Shown here piece after piece: positions 55,928-64,000 of a DNA stretch of 64,000 bases. The notes below the pieces were generated by a model. That model was not told the origin of the DNA, did not search any database, and saw only the letters and a program-made list of their open reading frames with translations. The stretch lies in contig NZ_MXQF01000010.1 of assembly GCF_002165575.1 (NCBI RefSeq), positions 62,001 to 126,000 of the forward strand, given 5' to 3'. The stretch is from Pseudoalteromonas sp. A601 (lineage in GTDB: Bacteria; Pseudomonadota; Gammaproteobacteria; Enterobacterales; Alteromonadaceae). Made by a program: the position numbers and the translations under genes. Position 1 is the stretch's first letter; every line of letters starts with the position of its first letter.

Positions 55928-58900
55928 CTACTGCTTTAACATACTACCCATTACACTAATATAAAGCTCAGGGTCTTCTTTATCTGGATGGTTATCTGGG
56001 GCTTCAAAGCCAAACACTGATACAGCAAAACCTTCGTCTTCATTAATAATCGCCTCTGGTGAAATTATGACTCCATAAGCAGAATCACCTTCTAGCTCTA
56101 ATGGGCTATAAAGCTTAAGCTGGCCAAGCTCAATTGACCATTCAACCACTCGAAGTTCGCCATTAATTTCAAAGCGCGCATCGTCTGTCATAATATCGAC
56201 TACTAAATCAACTTGGCCGGTACCGTCATCTGTAAGATAGCGAAGTATATGCTGGCCTAAAACGTCTGCTTCAGTAAACAGCAGTTCATTACTACTTACC
56301 TCTGTTACACGTTGCATCACGCCAAAATCGTCGCCATCATGCCAGATAATCTTGTTACCACTTGGTTGCACAACAAAGTATGGGTCTTGGTCTGCTAAGC
56401 TGTCTAGTTGATTTATATAGTAATCAACTGTCACAGCTAAAGTACTTGGGTCACCACTTTCATCGCTTTCAACTGTATACATACTACCAGTAATACCTGG
56501 CTCATACCCACTCTCATGATCTAGCTCAATAAAGGTGCCATCTTCTTTGAATACCACCAAGAAAAAGTCATCATCAGCAATTGAACCATCAAAGTAAGCA
56601 CCCACTAACGGATTACTTGAATCATAAATTCGAGTTAAAACAAAGTTCCCTTCACCGTTAATATTCAGGGTTAAGGTATCGCCTTCAACACTTGCCAATA
56701 TAGTTTCATCTTCATCTAAGCCAAATGAACCATTAGTATCTTCGGTTAAGGTGACAACGAACTCACCAGTTTCTTCATTCCAAGTAAAGTCACCAATCTC
56801 AAAGCCGGGAAATGCATCATCCACATCAGCATCAGCTTCGCTTTGAACATGCACCCATTTACCATCACGAATTACAACCACTACATCTGGCTCATCAGCA
56901 ATCTGCCATGCGCCATCAAGGGGGTGAACTGGCTGAGGGCGAACAACCTGTACATTTTCTGCAGCCATTGCTTCATCAAAGTACCAAGCTTGTGTATTTG
57001 CCTCATTACACACCCCGCCCTGTTCATAAATACACACTGTCAGGAAGTTACGATCAAAGTCCATTATTTTGATTTGCTGATCACTATATAAAAGCTTCCC
57101 AGAAGCTAAGCTATAATCATACGACTCTGAAAAACCTGAGTCAGTGAAACTAATTGTGTAACTGATAGGCTCGCCTTGCTCACCATAGTTTGTCATGATG
57201 GCTATTGTCTCTACCCCCTTACTATTAGGCGTATACAGTTCGATATAATTGACATTAGTTGGGTAACCGTTTGTGCCAAAGCCTGGGTTCCCTTGAATCC
57301 AATAGGGTGCAAAACGTGTAACACCATAATTATCCGATACGGCGAAGTTACGTAGATGTGATGAATAATCATCAACACGCTCTGAACCATCCATATTGAA
57401 GAAGCGATACTTACGATAGGTAAAGTTTTGATCATTAGCTGATGCCAGTAAACGTTGTGAAAACTCACTGTATACTTGACACGTTTGGCCCTCAGGACAT
57501 GTTGGCTCAATACCGTTGTCAGTATAGTAATTGTATCGTAAAAATTCCCCCTCACTGCTAATCTGCCATGAACGGTAATTTTGGTTCAAATTAAAGTTCA
57601 TTAAGCCATCATCATAGACATCGTAGTGTAAGTCTGTTTGTGGCGAATTATACCCGAGGAAAATAGTCCATTTGCCAAGCAATTCATCAGCTGTAAATGC
57701 CAAATTATTATCTTTAACCATTAAGCCAGATGAGGTGCGTGTCGATCCATCTGCTTTAGCATTTAATGATGAAGCAAATTGGTAACCTACTTGTAAATCT
57801 TTGATTAACCAAAATTCATAGTCTAGTGTTGCTTGTTCATCTGTGTTGGTAACGACTAAGCGATTATCAATTACTTGCCAAGTGATACTGACAGGATCTT
57901 TGTCGTTATCTTTGAGCGTTCCTACTCCAGCGGCCTCTAAATCAAAAGCAATAGCATTCCAACCACCCTGCAGGTCATTTACACCATCCACAACCCATGT
58001 GCCAATTAATTCATCGGTGGTAACAGCAATTGTCTTTTGCTTTTCAATTAAACTTAAGTTATCAGAAACTTCATATGTAAAATGTACATCACCTGTATTA
58101 CTCCAACGATCTTCATACTTCCTATATAACTCAACTGTTTTGCTCGCATCATTCTCAAGGAGCACTGTCATGTCTAAATCAACGAGGTAACGACAGCTTT
58201 CTTGCTGCTCATTGTTTTCAGATGTCTGCACATGACAGAATGTTCCAACTGGCTCATCCAAAGTCATGCTCACCTTTTCACCAGCTTGTTGCCACGTAAA
58301 GTTTGCATCTGCATCTGAGAAACTGATATAACCTTTGCTCTCGCTTGAAAAGTGCACCTGTGCCGTTAATGTGTGGTAGTTTTGTGGCATCATTAAAATG
58401 AATTCACCGCTCATATCACTTACCGTTTTGTCGACCAGCTCGCCATCTTCTTTGATGTCATTCTTAGTGGCCTCTATTAAATCAGGATCTTGGCTTTCTA
58501 CTGTATTAATGAAGTTATCTATGTCATCAGCATTTGAAATCAAATCCAGGGTCGACTCAACCCCTTCAGGCAGTTCATAATTATCTTCATCGACAATAAT
58601 TTTAATTAACGCCGCTAATAAAAGCTTTTCATCAGCATCAACAGCTAATAAAGCGTTATCAAGTGCCTGTTCGTCTGCTATCTCGCCATTACCTCGTTTA
58701 ATAAGTGCAAACTCTGATGTGCTTACGTTAGTAATGTTTACGCCAAAGTTTTCCTCTTTAGTTAGTTCGCTATCTTCGCCAGCTTGGTTCATTAGCGTAG
58801 CAACCGATTTTAGCTGCGAAATAAACTCCACCTCAGGGTTTATTGCGGTATTTCCTAACGCAACTAAGCGTACAAGCTTATTCGCAAATGAGTCATCTAC

Positions 58901-59437
58901 CTCAATTTCAACACTGTATTTACCATCGCCATCAGCAGTAACGTCAAAAGTTTCATCGCCTACCAGCACTGCAACATTTGATTCTTTAATGGGCTCATCT
59001 GTCACAATACCGGTAATAGTTACCGTAAGTACCTTACGCTTTAATTCAATTGTCACTTGAGCTGATGTTGTTGCACCTTCGTTATCGGTTACAATCACCT
59101 CAAGCACTAGCTGTGCATCATCTTCAAGTTCAGGAGCAGTAAAACTAATATTTGCGGTGTCACTGCCTGTCAATATGACGTCTGGCCCTGACACATGTTG
59201 CCAAGCGTAGCTAGAAATGCTGCCATCGCTATCACTTGCAGTAGCTGAAATTGCTAACTCATTTCCCTCTGTTACTTCTGTCTCACCAGAAATGCTGACT
59301 GTAGGGCTATTATTATCCGACACAGGTGGTGTAGTGTTGTCATCTCCATCACCGCCGCCGCCACAACCAGCAAGGTGTAAGGAACTAATTAGTAGTGCTG
59401 AAGCTCCTAGGCTTTTAATTTTATTTGAAGAACTCAT
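55928..59437 (-). CDS. Large modular lipoprotein (1169 residues)
   Basis: The signal peptide ends in LAGC (Cys25), then a Gly/Asp/Pro linker (GGGGDGDDNTTPPVS). Residues ~45-130 are a PKD/REJ-like beta-sandwich (SISGETEVTEGNELAISATA, SDSDGSISSYAWQHVSGPDV). Residues ~135-190 resemble a carboxypeptidase-regulatory-like fold (VTITGIVTDEPIKESNVAV). The rest is beta-rich with a recurring G-x-W/Y-type opening near residues 479 (LIGTWVVDG), 585 (LLGKWTIFL), 840 (LDGAWQIAD), 944 (LVGAYFDGS) and 1059 (VLGQHILRY). I know no function; a surface-bound or outer-membrane protein is likely. No catalytic motif is visible. It sits downstream of the hybrid sensor gene on the same strand. Confidence 0.8.
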   Translation of the reverse strand: MSSSNKIKSLGASALLISSLHLAGCGGGGDGDDNTTPPVSDNNSPTVSISGETEVTEGNELAISATASDSDGSISSYAWQHVSGPDVILTGSDTANISFTAPELEDDAQLVLEVIVTDNEGATTSAQVTIELKRKVLTVTITGIVTDEPIKESNVAVLVGDETFDVTADGDGKYSVEIEVDDSFANKLVRLVALGNTAINPEVEFISQLKSVATLMNQAGEDSELTKEENFGVNITNVSTSEFALIKRGNGEIADEQALDNALLAVDADEKLLLAALIKIIVDEDNYELPEGVESTLDLISNADDIDNFINTVESQDPDLIEATKNDIKEDGELVDKTVSDMSGEFILMMPQNYHTLTAQVHFSSESKGYISFSDADANFTWQQAGEKVSMTLDEPVGTFCHVQTSENNEQQESCRYLVDLDMTVLLENDASKTVELYRKYEDRWSNTGDVHFTYEVSDNLSLIEKQKTIAVTTDELIGTWVVDGVNDLQGGWNAIAFDLEAAGVGTLKDNDKDPVSITWQVIDNRLVVTNTDEQATLDYEFWLIKDLQVGYQFASSLNAKADGSTRTSSGLMVKDNNLAFTADELLGKWTIFLGYNSPQTDLHYDVYDDGLMNFNLNQNYRSWQISSEGEFLRYNYYTDNGIEPTCPEGQTCQVYSEFSQRLLASANDQNFTYRKYRFFNMDGSERVDDYSSHLRNFAVSDNYGVTRFAPYWIQGNPGFGTNGYPTNVNYIELYTPNSKGVETIAIMTNYGEQGEPISYTISFTDSGFSESYDYSLASGKLLYSDQQIKIMDFDRNFLTVCIYEQGGVCNEANTQAWYFDEAMAAENVQVVRPQPVHPLDGAWQIADEPDVVVVIRDGKWVHVQSEADADVDDAFPGFEIGDFTWNEETGEFVVTLTEDTNGSFGLDEDETILASVEGDTLTLNINGEGNFVLTRIYDSSNPLVGAYFDGSIADDDFFLVVFKEDGTFIELDHESGYEPGITGSMYTVESDESGDPSTLAVTVDYYINQLDSLADQDPYFVVQPSGNKIIWHDGDDFGVMQRVTEVSSNELLFTEADVLGQHILRYLTDDGTGQVDLVVDIMTDDARFEINGELRVVEWSIELGQLKLYSPLELEGDSAYGVIISPEAIINEDEGFAVSVFGFEAPDNHPDKEDPELYISVMGSMLKQ

Positions 59438-60047
59438 TTTATTATCCTTATTTACCTACAATTCAAATCAAGCGCTTACTAAGACGAGCATCAGTGCGCG
59501 CTTGATAAATTAGGTGAATTTATTGATAAACGGGGGAGTAAATTTTCAACGGTACATAAGATACTGAGCTAAGCGATCCTAAAATGAGGAAGTCAGACAT
59601 CCATATAACGTAACAATTTATTCCATTTCGTGTATCGGTAGATGTGCGTGTTTAAACGCAAATTAGCTGCATTAATGGTAGATGAATACGCTATAAAACA
59701 ACGTGTTAATTTACGCCTAAAATGAACTCTTATCCGACAAAAACTAAAATTTCAATAACTTAAAGCGAATATTTATCACTGTGAGGGATTGTGATTTTAC
59801 TGCCTATACAAAATAGAGAACGACAGGAATAAACAAAAATAGCAGAGGCTGGCCTACTCTCCAGCCTCCACCGAAGGAGAAAACTCAAAACAACTCGCTA
59901 ACTTAGCAAGACGAAAAAACTAAGTATTGCAAAAAATAAGCAGCCTATATCTAAAGACTGAATAAACAGCATAAGGGAAGACTATAAAAAAGCAGCTCTC
60001 ATTTACGACCAAATTGTTCTCATATACGACAAAACATTAATATTCAA
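59438..60047. other. 610-bp intergenic stretch with inverted repeats, no gene
   Basis: I see no supported coding frame, tRNA or known RNA. Visible elements are: TCAAGCGC (59468-59475) with GCGCTTGA (59498-59505), a perfect 8-bp inverted repeat with a 22-nt loop just before the large lipoprotein start; TGCGT-GTTTAA-ACGCA (59645-59660); and the hairpin at 59845-59868. It probably contains the promoter of the large lipoprotein gene and the end of the sensor transcript. Confidence 0.6.
59845..59868 (-). terminator. Possible terminator of the hybrid sensor gene
   Basis: GAGGCTGG and CCAGCCTC form a perfect 8-bp stem with loop CCTACTCT. On the - strand a TGCTATTTTTGTTT tail follows. It is about 180 bp after the stop of the hybrid sensor gene. 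Confidence 0.45.
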
Positions 60048-63000
60048 TCAATTAGAAACCTGAAACTCTTTTGCTGTCATACCAAACTTAGCTTTAAATG
60101 ATTTTGAGAAGTGAGAACGAGACGTAAACCCTACATCATCTATAACTAAATTAATTTGTCGTCCCTGCTTTAATAACTCAGCCGCTTTGATCAACCTGTA
60201 ATCACGGATATATTCTGTTGGTGATATGTTTATTAGCGCTTTTAATTTCCGCTGAAATTGTCGCTCACTTAAAGCCAGCTCTTTAGCACAGCGCGGCACA
60301 GTTAATTGCGTATCTTGGTAATGGTTTGCTAGGAATTCATTCAAATCTGATAATAGCTGCGCATCTTTTGGATCATGATTGGGCCGGTTAGCAACAATTG
60401 TCGGCAACTTATTATAGTTATTGATTCCTTGATGATAGGTGTTTAGCCAGGCTATCCAATTGTCTACTTTGACTAATAACTCAGCACGGTCGAAAGGTTT
60501 TGTAATAACATCAAGGGCGTAATGGTTTAGTCCTTTTAACTTACTTTCATGGTCACCTTTTGCTGTTAAGATAATCGCAGGGATATGACAAGTAACCCGC
60601 GATTCATGCAATGCTTTTAATAACTCAAACCCATCCATTTTAGGCATCATTAAATCGGTTATTAATAAATCGGGTACATGTTTTAACATAAGCTCCATAG
60701 CTACATCACCATTTTCAGCCGTTAAAACATTATATTTTTGCAACAACTCCGTTTTCAGATAATGACGTAATTCATCATTATCTTCCACAATAATCACGGT
60801 TGCAGCATGTTTGTTTTTCACCGTATGAGTGAGAACCACTTGTTTATTACTTTCAACTTTTACCCGTTTTTGTGCAGTAATTAACTTAAACTTAATTGTA
60901 AACTGCGTGCCTTCACGTAACTTACTTTTTAAATCAATTTGCCCTTGGTATTTATCAACAAGCCTTTTCACAATTGATAAACCTACCCCGCTGCCTTCAA
61001 TATTGACGTTTCCTGTAGCGCGATAAAACAAATCATAAACCTTATCAAGTTCGACTTCAGCTATGCCTCGACCTGTATCGATAAATTCGATAACTGCCTG
61101 TTCATGATTTGCGAAAACCTTAAACTCAATTTTCCCTGTTTTTGTATATTTAAAAGCATTACTCAATAAGTTATTAAAAATAGTAATTAATCCCTCACGG
61201 CTCGCGTCGATATATAGGGCTTCTTCAATATGATAATCAAATTGTAAATTTTGCTTGCCTAGTACTTTAAATTGCTCAGCCACTTCTCGCGCGATAACTG
61301 ATAGAGAAAGTTGTTTGACTTCATCATCTCCACTTTCATCAAACCGCGTTAAAGTTAATAATTTATCGACTAACCCTTCTAAGCGCTTTGCATTTCGTAA
61401 AACTAAGTTCAGATCTTCACGTTTTTGCAACTCCCCCTCATTAGCTAATAATGCTTGAGTTGGTGCAACAAGTAAGCTTAACGGGGTTCTTAACTCATGT
61501 GATGCATGGGTAAAAAAGCGCACTTTATTTTCGAGGGTATTGCTCAAGGCAACAGCCTGCTTCTCTATGAGGCTTTTTTGTGTTGCTATTTCTTGAGTTC
61601 GCAACGTAACAAAGCGCTCTAACTCGTGCTTTTGACTGCGTAAACGACGTGTCCATAAAGTACTACACAACCAGATAAAACCAATCAATAAGATAAAATA
61701 TAAACCATATGAAATTGGTGTTTGCCACCAAGGGGTTATCACGTGAAAGTTTATGACTAGAGGAGTTATGGCTTTTGCGCCAGCATTAGACGTTGCCTCA
61801 ACGACTAACTTGTATTTCCCCGCAGGTAAGTTGGTATATTCAATTGCAATATTACTACCTGCTGCGGATCGCCATTGTTGCTCAAAGCCCGTTAAGCGAT
61901 AACGAAACCTATTTTCTTTGGGCTCTTGATAATGCAGATAATTAACCCCTAGCGAAACCCTATTTACAGAGAACGGGATAGTTAAATGACGGCTTTTATC
62001 AACCTCATAATGCATACCTAACTCACTACCAATACTATTGCGTAACGGCTGATCATCAAAACTTAATTGCGTAAGTGCTAGCTTTGCGGATAACTGTTTT
62101 GTTGTTTGTGTACCTGGCGTAAAAACAGTGAGTCCTTGGGTACCACCAAATATTATTTTATCTTGACTGGTTTTGTAATATGCGCCCGCATTAAATTCAT
62201 TCCCTTGTAAGCCGTCTTTAGCTTGAAAGTGTTCCATATTAAGTGTTTTGGTGTTCACTTTTACTAGACCATTATTAGTGCTTAGCCAAACATATTGCCC
62301 TTGCGATATTAGTCCGTACACCACCTGATTTGGCAGTCCTTCCTCAATACCTAAGTGAATTATTCTACTGGATTTCGCTTTTATAATATTCACACCATTA
62401 GAAGTAGCAAGCCACATATCACTATTTTCAAGCAATAAAAATGCGCGTACCGTATTATGGCTGAGGCCTTCACCCTGCGATAATTTACTAAAATGAGTAA
62501 CATTTTCAGAGCGCATATTAAATTTATACGCGCCACTGCCGTCTGTAGCAATCCACAGGTTATCATCTGAGCCTTGATACAAACTGGTCACTCGAGGAGC
62601 ATCGATGTATAGAGCACTGCCTTGTTGAGGTTTAGCGTAGCTAATAAAATAGTTCAATTCTCTATCAAATCGAAACAACCCCCCCCCATTGGTGCCTACC
62701 CATACTTGATTACGGTTATCGACCAACAGGCTATAAATGCTGTTTTCACTCAAGCCATGATTACCGTCATCAACATTATACCTAATGAGTTCGCCTTGTT
62801 TGGTGATCACGTTTATGCCGTCAGCCCAAGTACCGATCCACGTATTGCCAAGCTTATCTTGCGTAATTACTTTGACAGCATTGCTCGATAAAGCCAACGG
62901 TGATGACTGTGTATCTAAATGCTGTAATCGGTTAAATTTCTCATCAAGTATGTCAATACCGCCACCCCAACTTCCATACCATAGCCGCTGCTGTGGATCC

Positions 63001-64000
63001 TCATGTAGTGCCCATGAATCATTACTCGATAATGGGTCTGGCTTTTTTAGCTTTGTAAAATTTAAAGATGCGGGATCTAGCTTATTGATTCCATTTGCAG
63101 TACCGAACCACATAATACCCGTTTGGTCCTTAAATACGCTGTACACTCTGTTATGAGCTAAACTATATCTGTCAAACGGGTCATGCTTTAAATGAGTAAA
63201 ACGCTTTTGTGATTTATCATAAATACTCACCCCTCCACCACGAGTGGCAAACCAAACCCGCCCAGTATCATCAAACTCGATATCCCGCACTTGGTTGCTA
63301 GATATCGAGTAGGGATCATTTGGATCATGACGCCAGTTTATGTATTCATTACCAGTTAGATTAATCCTGTAAACGCCTCCTCCTTGTGTAGCTAGCCATA
63401 CATTGGAGTCTACATCCTCCTTAATTGAAAAAATGCTCGGATGTACTTTATGGCTATTAAAAACGTTATGTAGGTAATTATTAACAAGCTGATTTGTTTG
63501 CAAATTATAATGGAAAAGCCCACTGCCATGAGTGCCAATCCATAAAACACTATTAATCATTGTGAGTGCATAAACTGGTTTTTTTAAATGCTCTGCAATT
63601 ATTTCAATTTTTGTGGAATCACGACTTATTCGATAGACAACCCCATCAAATGTGCCAACAAATAACCAACTTTTAATTGGAAGTACTGAGGTAATACGCT
63701 TATTTTTTAAAAATGGGGCAGCAAACTCATAGTTATAAAGATTCAGTTGATTCACCCCACCATGGCGTGTACCAATAAATAATTTATTTTGATTATCTAA
63801 AGCAAGGGGATAAATATAATTATTAGTTAAAGAGTTAGTATTTTTTGCAGATGCCTTAAAAACGTCAAAACGGTTGCCATCATACCGATTAAGACCATCT
63901 TGCGTGGCAAACCACATAAAGCCAAGTTGATCTTGCTCTATATTAAATACCACACTTTGCGACAAGCCCTCTTCGATACTGTAATGCTTAAACGCCGCAA
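60048..64000 (-). CDS. Hybrid two-component sensor kinase/regulator with AraC output (5' end outside window)
   Basis: The reading frame stays open to the window edge (AFKHYSIEEGLSQSVVF before the 1305 residues read from the TTG at 63965). The start and any signal peptide are therefore beyond it. Domains in order: two-component propeller repeats (Reg_prop, e.g. DNVWLATQGGGVYRINL, GRVWFATRGGGVSIYD), a Y_Y_Y domain (RLTGFEQQWRSAAGSN), one membrane helix (WQTPISYGLYFILLIGFIWL), and a kinase with H-box HASHELRTPLSLLVAP and ATPase (GSGVGLSIVKRLVD). A receiver (DLLITDLMMPKMDGFE) and an AraC-type HTH (LSERQFQRKLKALINISPTEYI, SRSHFSKSFKAKFG) follow. Such hybrids bind periplasmic glycans or other ligands. 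No PUL-like target lies beside it except the large lipoprotein. Confidence 0.9.
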   Translation of the reverse strand, partial: AAFKHYSIEEGLSQSVVFNIEQDQLGFMWFATQDGLNRYDGNRFDVFKASAKNTNSLTNNYIYPLALDNQNKLFIGTRHGGVNQLNLYNYEFAAPFLKNKRITSVLPIKSWLFVGTFDGVVYRISRDSTKIEIIAEHLKKPVYALTMINSVLWIGTHGSGLFHYNLQTNQLVNNYLHNVFNSHKVHPSIFSIKEDVDSNVWLATQGGGVYRINLTGNEYINWRHDPNDPYSISSNQVRDIEFDDTGRVWFATRGGGVSIYDKSQKRFTHLKHDPFDRYSLAHNRVYSVFKDQTGIMWFGTANGINKLDPASLNFTKLKKPDPLSSNDSWALHEDPQQRLWYGSWGGGIDILDEKFNRLQHLDTQSSPLALSSNAVKVITQDKLGNTWIGTWADGINVITKQGELIRYNVDDGNHGLSENSIYSLLVDNRNQVWVGTNGGGLFRFDRELNYFISYAKPQQGSALYIDAPRVTSLYQGSDDNLWIATDGSGAYKFNMRSENVTHFSKLSQGEGLSHNTVRAFLLLENSDMWLATSNGVNIIKAKSSRIIHLGIEEGLPNQVVYGLISQGQYVWLSTNNGLVKVNTKTLNMEHFQAKDGLQGNEFNAGAYYKTSQDKIIFGGTQGLTVFTPGTQTTKQLSAKLALTQLSFDDQPLRNSIGSELGMHYEVDKSRHLTIPFSVNRVSLGVNYLHYQEPKENRFRYRLTGFEQQWRSAAGSNIAIEYTNLPAGKYKLVVEATSNAGAKAITPLVINFHVITPWWQTPISYGLYFILLIGFIWLCSTLWTRRLRSQKHELERFVTLRTQEIATQKSLIEKQAVALSNTLENKVRFFTHASHELRTPLSLLVAPTQALLANEGELQKREDLNLVLRNAKRLEGLVDKLLTLTRFDESGDDEVKQLSLSVIAREVAEQFKVLGKQNLQFDYHIEEALYIDASREGLITIFNNLLSNAFKYTKTGKIEFKVFANHEQAVIEFIDTGRGIAEVELDKVYDLFYRATGNVNIEGSGVGLSIVKRLVDKYQGQIDLKSKLREGTQFTIKFKLITAQKRVKVESNKQVVLTHTVKNKHAATVIIVEDNDELRHYLKTELLQKYNVLTAENGDVAMELMLKHVPDLLITDLMMPKMDGFELLKALHESRVTCHIPAIILTAKGDHESKLKGLNHYALDVITKPFDRAELLVKVDNWIAWLNTYHQGINNYNKLPTIVANRPNHDPKDAQLLSDLNEFLANHYQDTQLTVPRCAKELALSERQFQRKLKALINISPTEYIRDYRLIKAAELLKQGRQINLVIDDVGFTSRSHFSKSFKAKFGMTAKEFQVSN

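Noticed and set aside
59438..60047. Search for a small RNA or tRNA in the long gap
   Set aside because: I found inverted repeats only, with no cloverleaf, no known RNA motif and no clear promoter-terminator pair enclosing a transcript.

Overview
The window looks like chromosomal DNA from a marine gammaproteobacterium of the order Alteromonadales, most probably Pseudoalteromonas. The grounds are a low-to-moderate GC content, the family composition (TonB receptor, GH97 glucosidase, M14 and S9 peptidases, ComM, SpeA/SpeE, EnvZ/OmpR) and close protein resemblance to E. coli orthologues. The genus is an inference. I saw no insertion sequence, prophage, CRISPR array, tRNA or rRNA.

Layout. 1-5 kb: the 5' end of a TonB-dependent receptor gene, a LysE-type exporter, a DUF3224 protein, an ABC exporter, an OmpA-type lipoprotein and a solute-binding protein. 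5-12.3 kb: ChrA, then a leftward cluster speA - two PlsC-like acyltransferases - YbdG-like MscS channel, with speE divergent from speA. 12.3-23.2 kb: a cupredoxin/beta-barrel pair, a secreted GH97 alpha-glucosidase, envZ-ompR divergent from greB, a secreted peptide plus CBS protein, and tex. 23.2-32 kb: a beta-barrel protein, an HExxH (SprA-related) protein with a flagellar-rod-like mini-protein, bioH, gntX, an M14 peptidase, nfuA, and a membrane-tethered XRE regulator divergent from a small secreted protein. 32.2-37.4 kb: a complete eleven-gene S10 ribosomal operon with promoter, attenuator leader and terminator. 37.5-49.9 kb: plsB, tesB, an EVE protein, an orphan hydrolase-like protein, a K+ channel, cheV, an atoE-like transporter, an M50 protease, a REC-EAL protein and a CNNM/CorC protein. 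49.9-64 kb: an S9 peptidase, an orphan OmpR-type regulator, comM, a YicG/TRIC channel, two lipoproteins and a hybrid two-component sensor/regulator cut by the window edge.

How genes work together. SpeA and SpeE supply polyamine synthesis. PlsB, the PlsC-like enzymes and TesB act in lipid metabolism. BioH/GntX/NfuA form a conserved neighbourhood that is here interrupted by a peptidase gene. A 14-bp near-palindrome occurs upstream of both the TonB receptor and the GH97 glucosidase and suggests one regulator for alpha-glucan uptake and hydrolysis. A sequence very close to the IscR type-1 motif lies directly before nfuA. The S10 operon stands alone: it ends in a terminator rather than running into the spc operon, and it is headed by its own promoter rather than by the str operon.

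The best candidates for something undescribed are the XRE-membrane regulator/secreted protein pair, the HExxH protein/rod-like mini-protein pair, and the modular 1169-residue lipoprotein downstream of the hybrid sensor.
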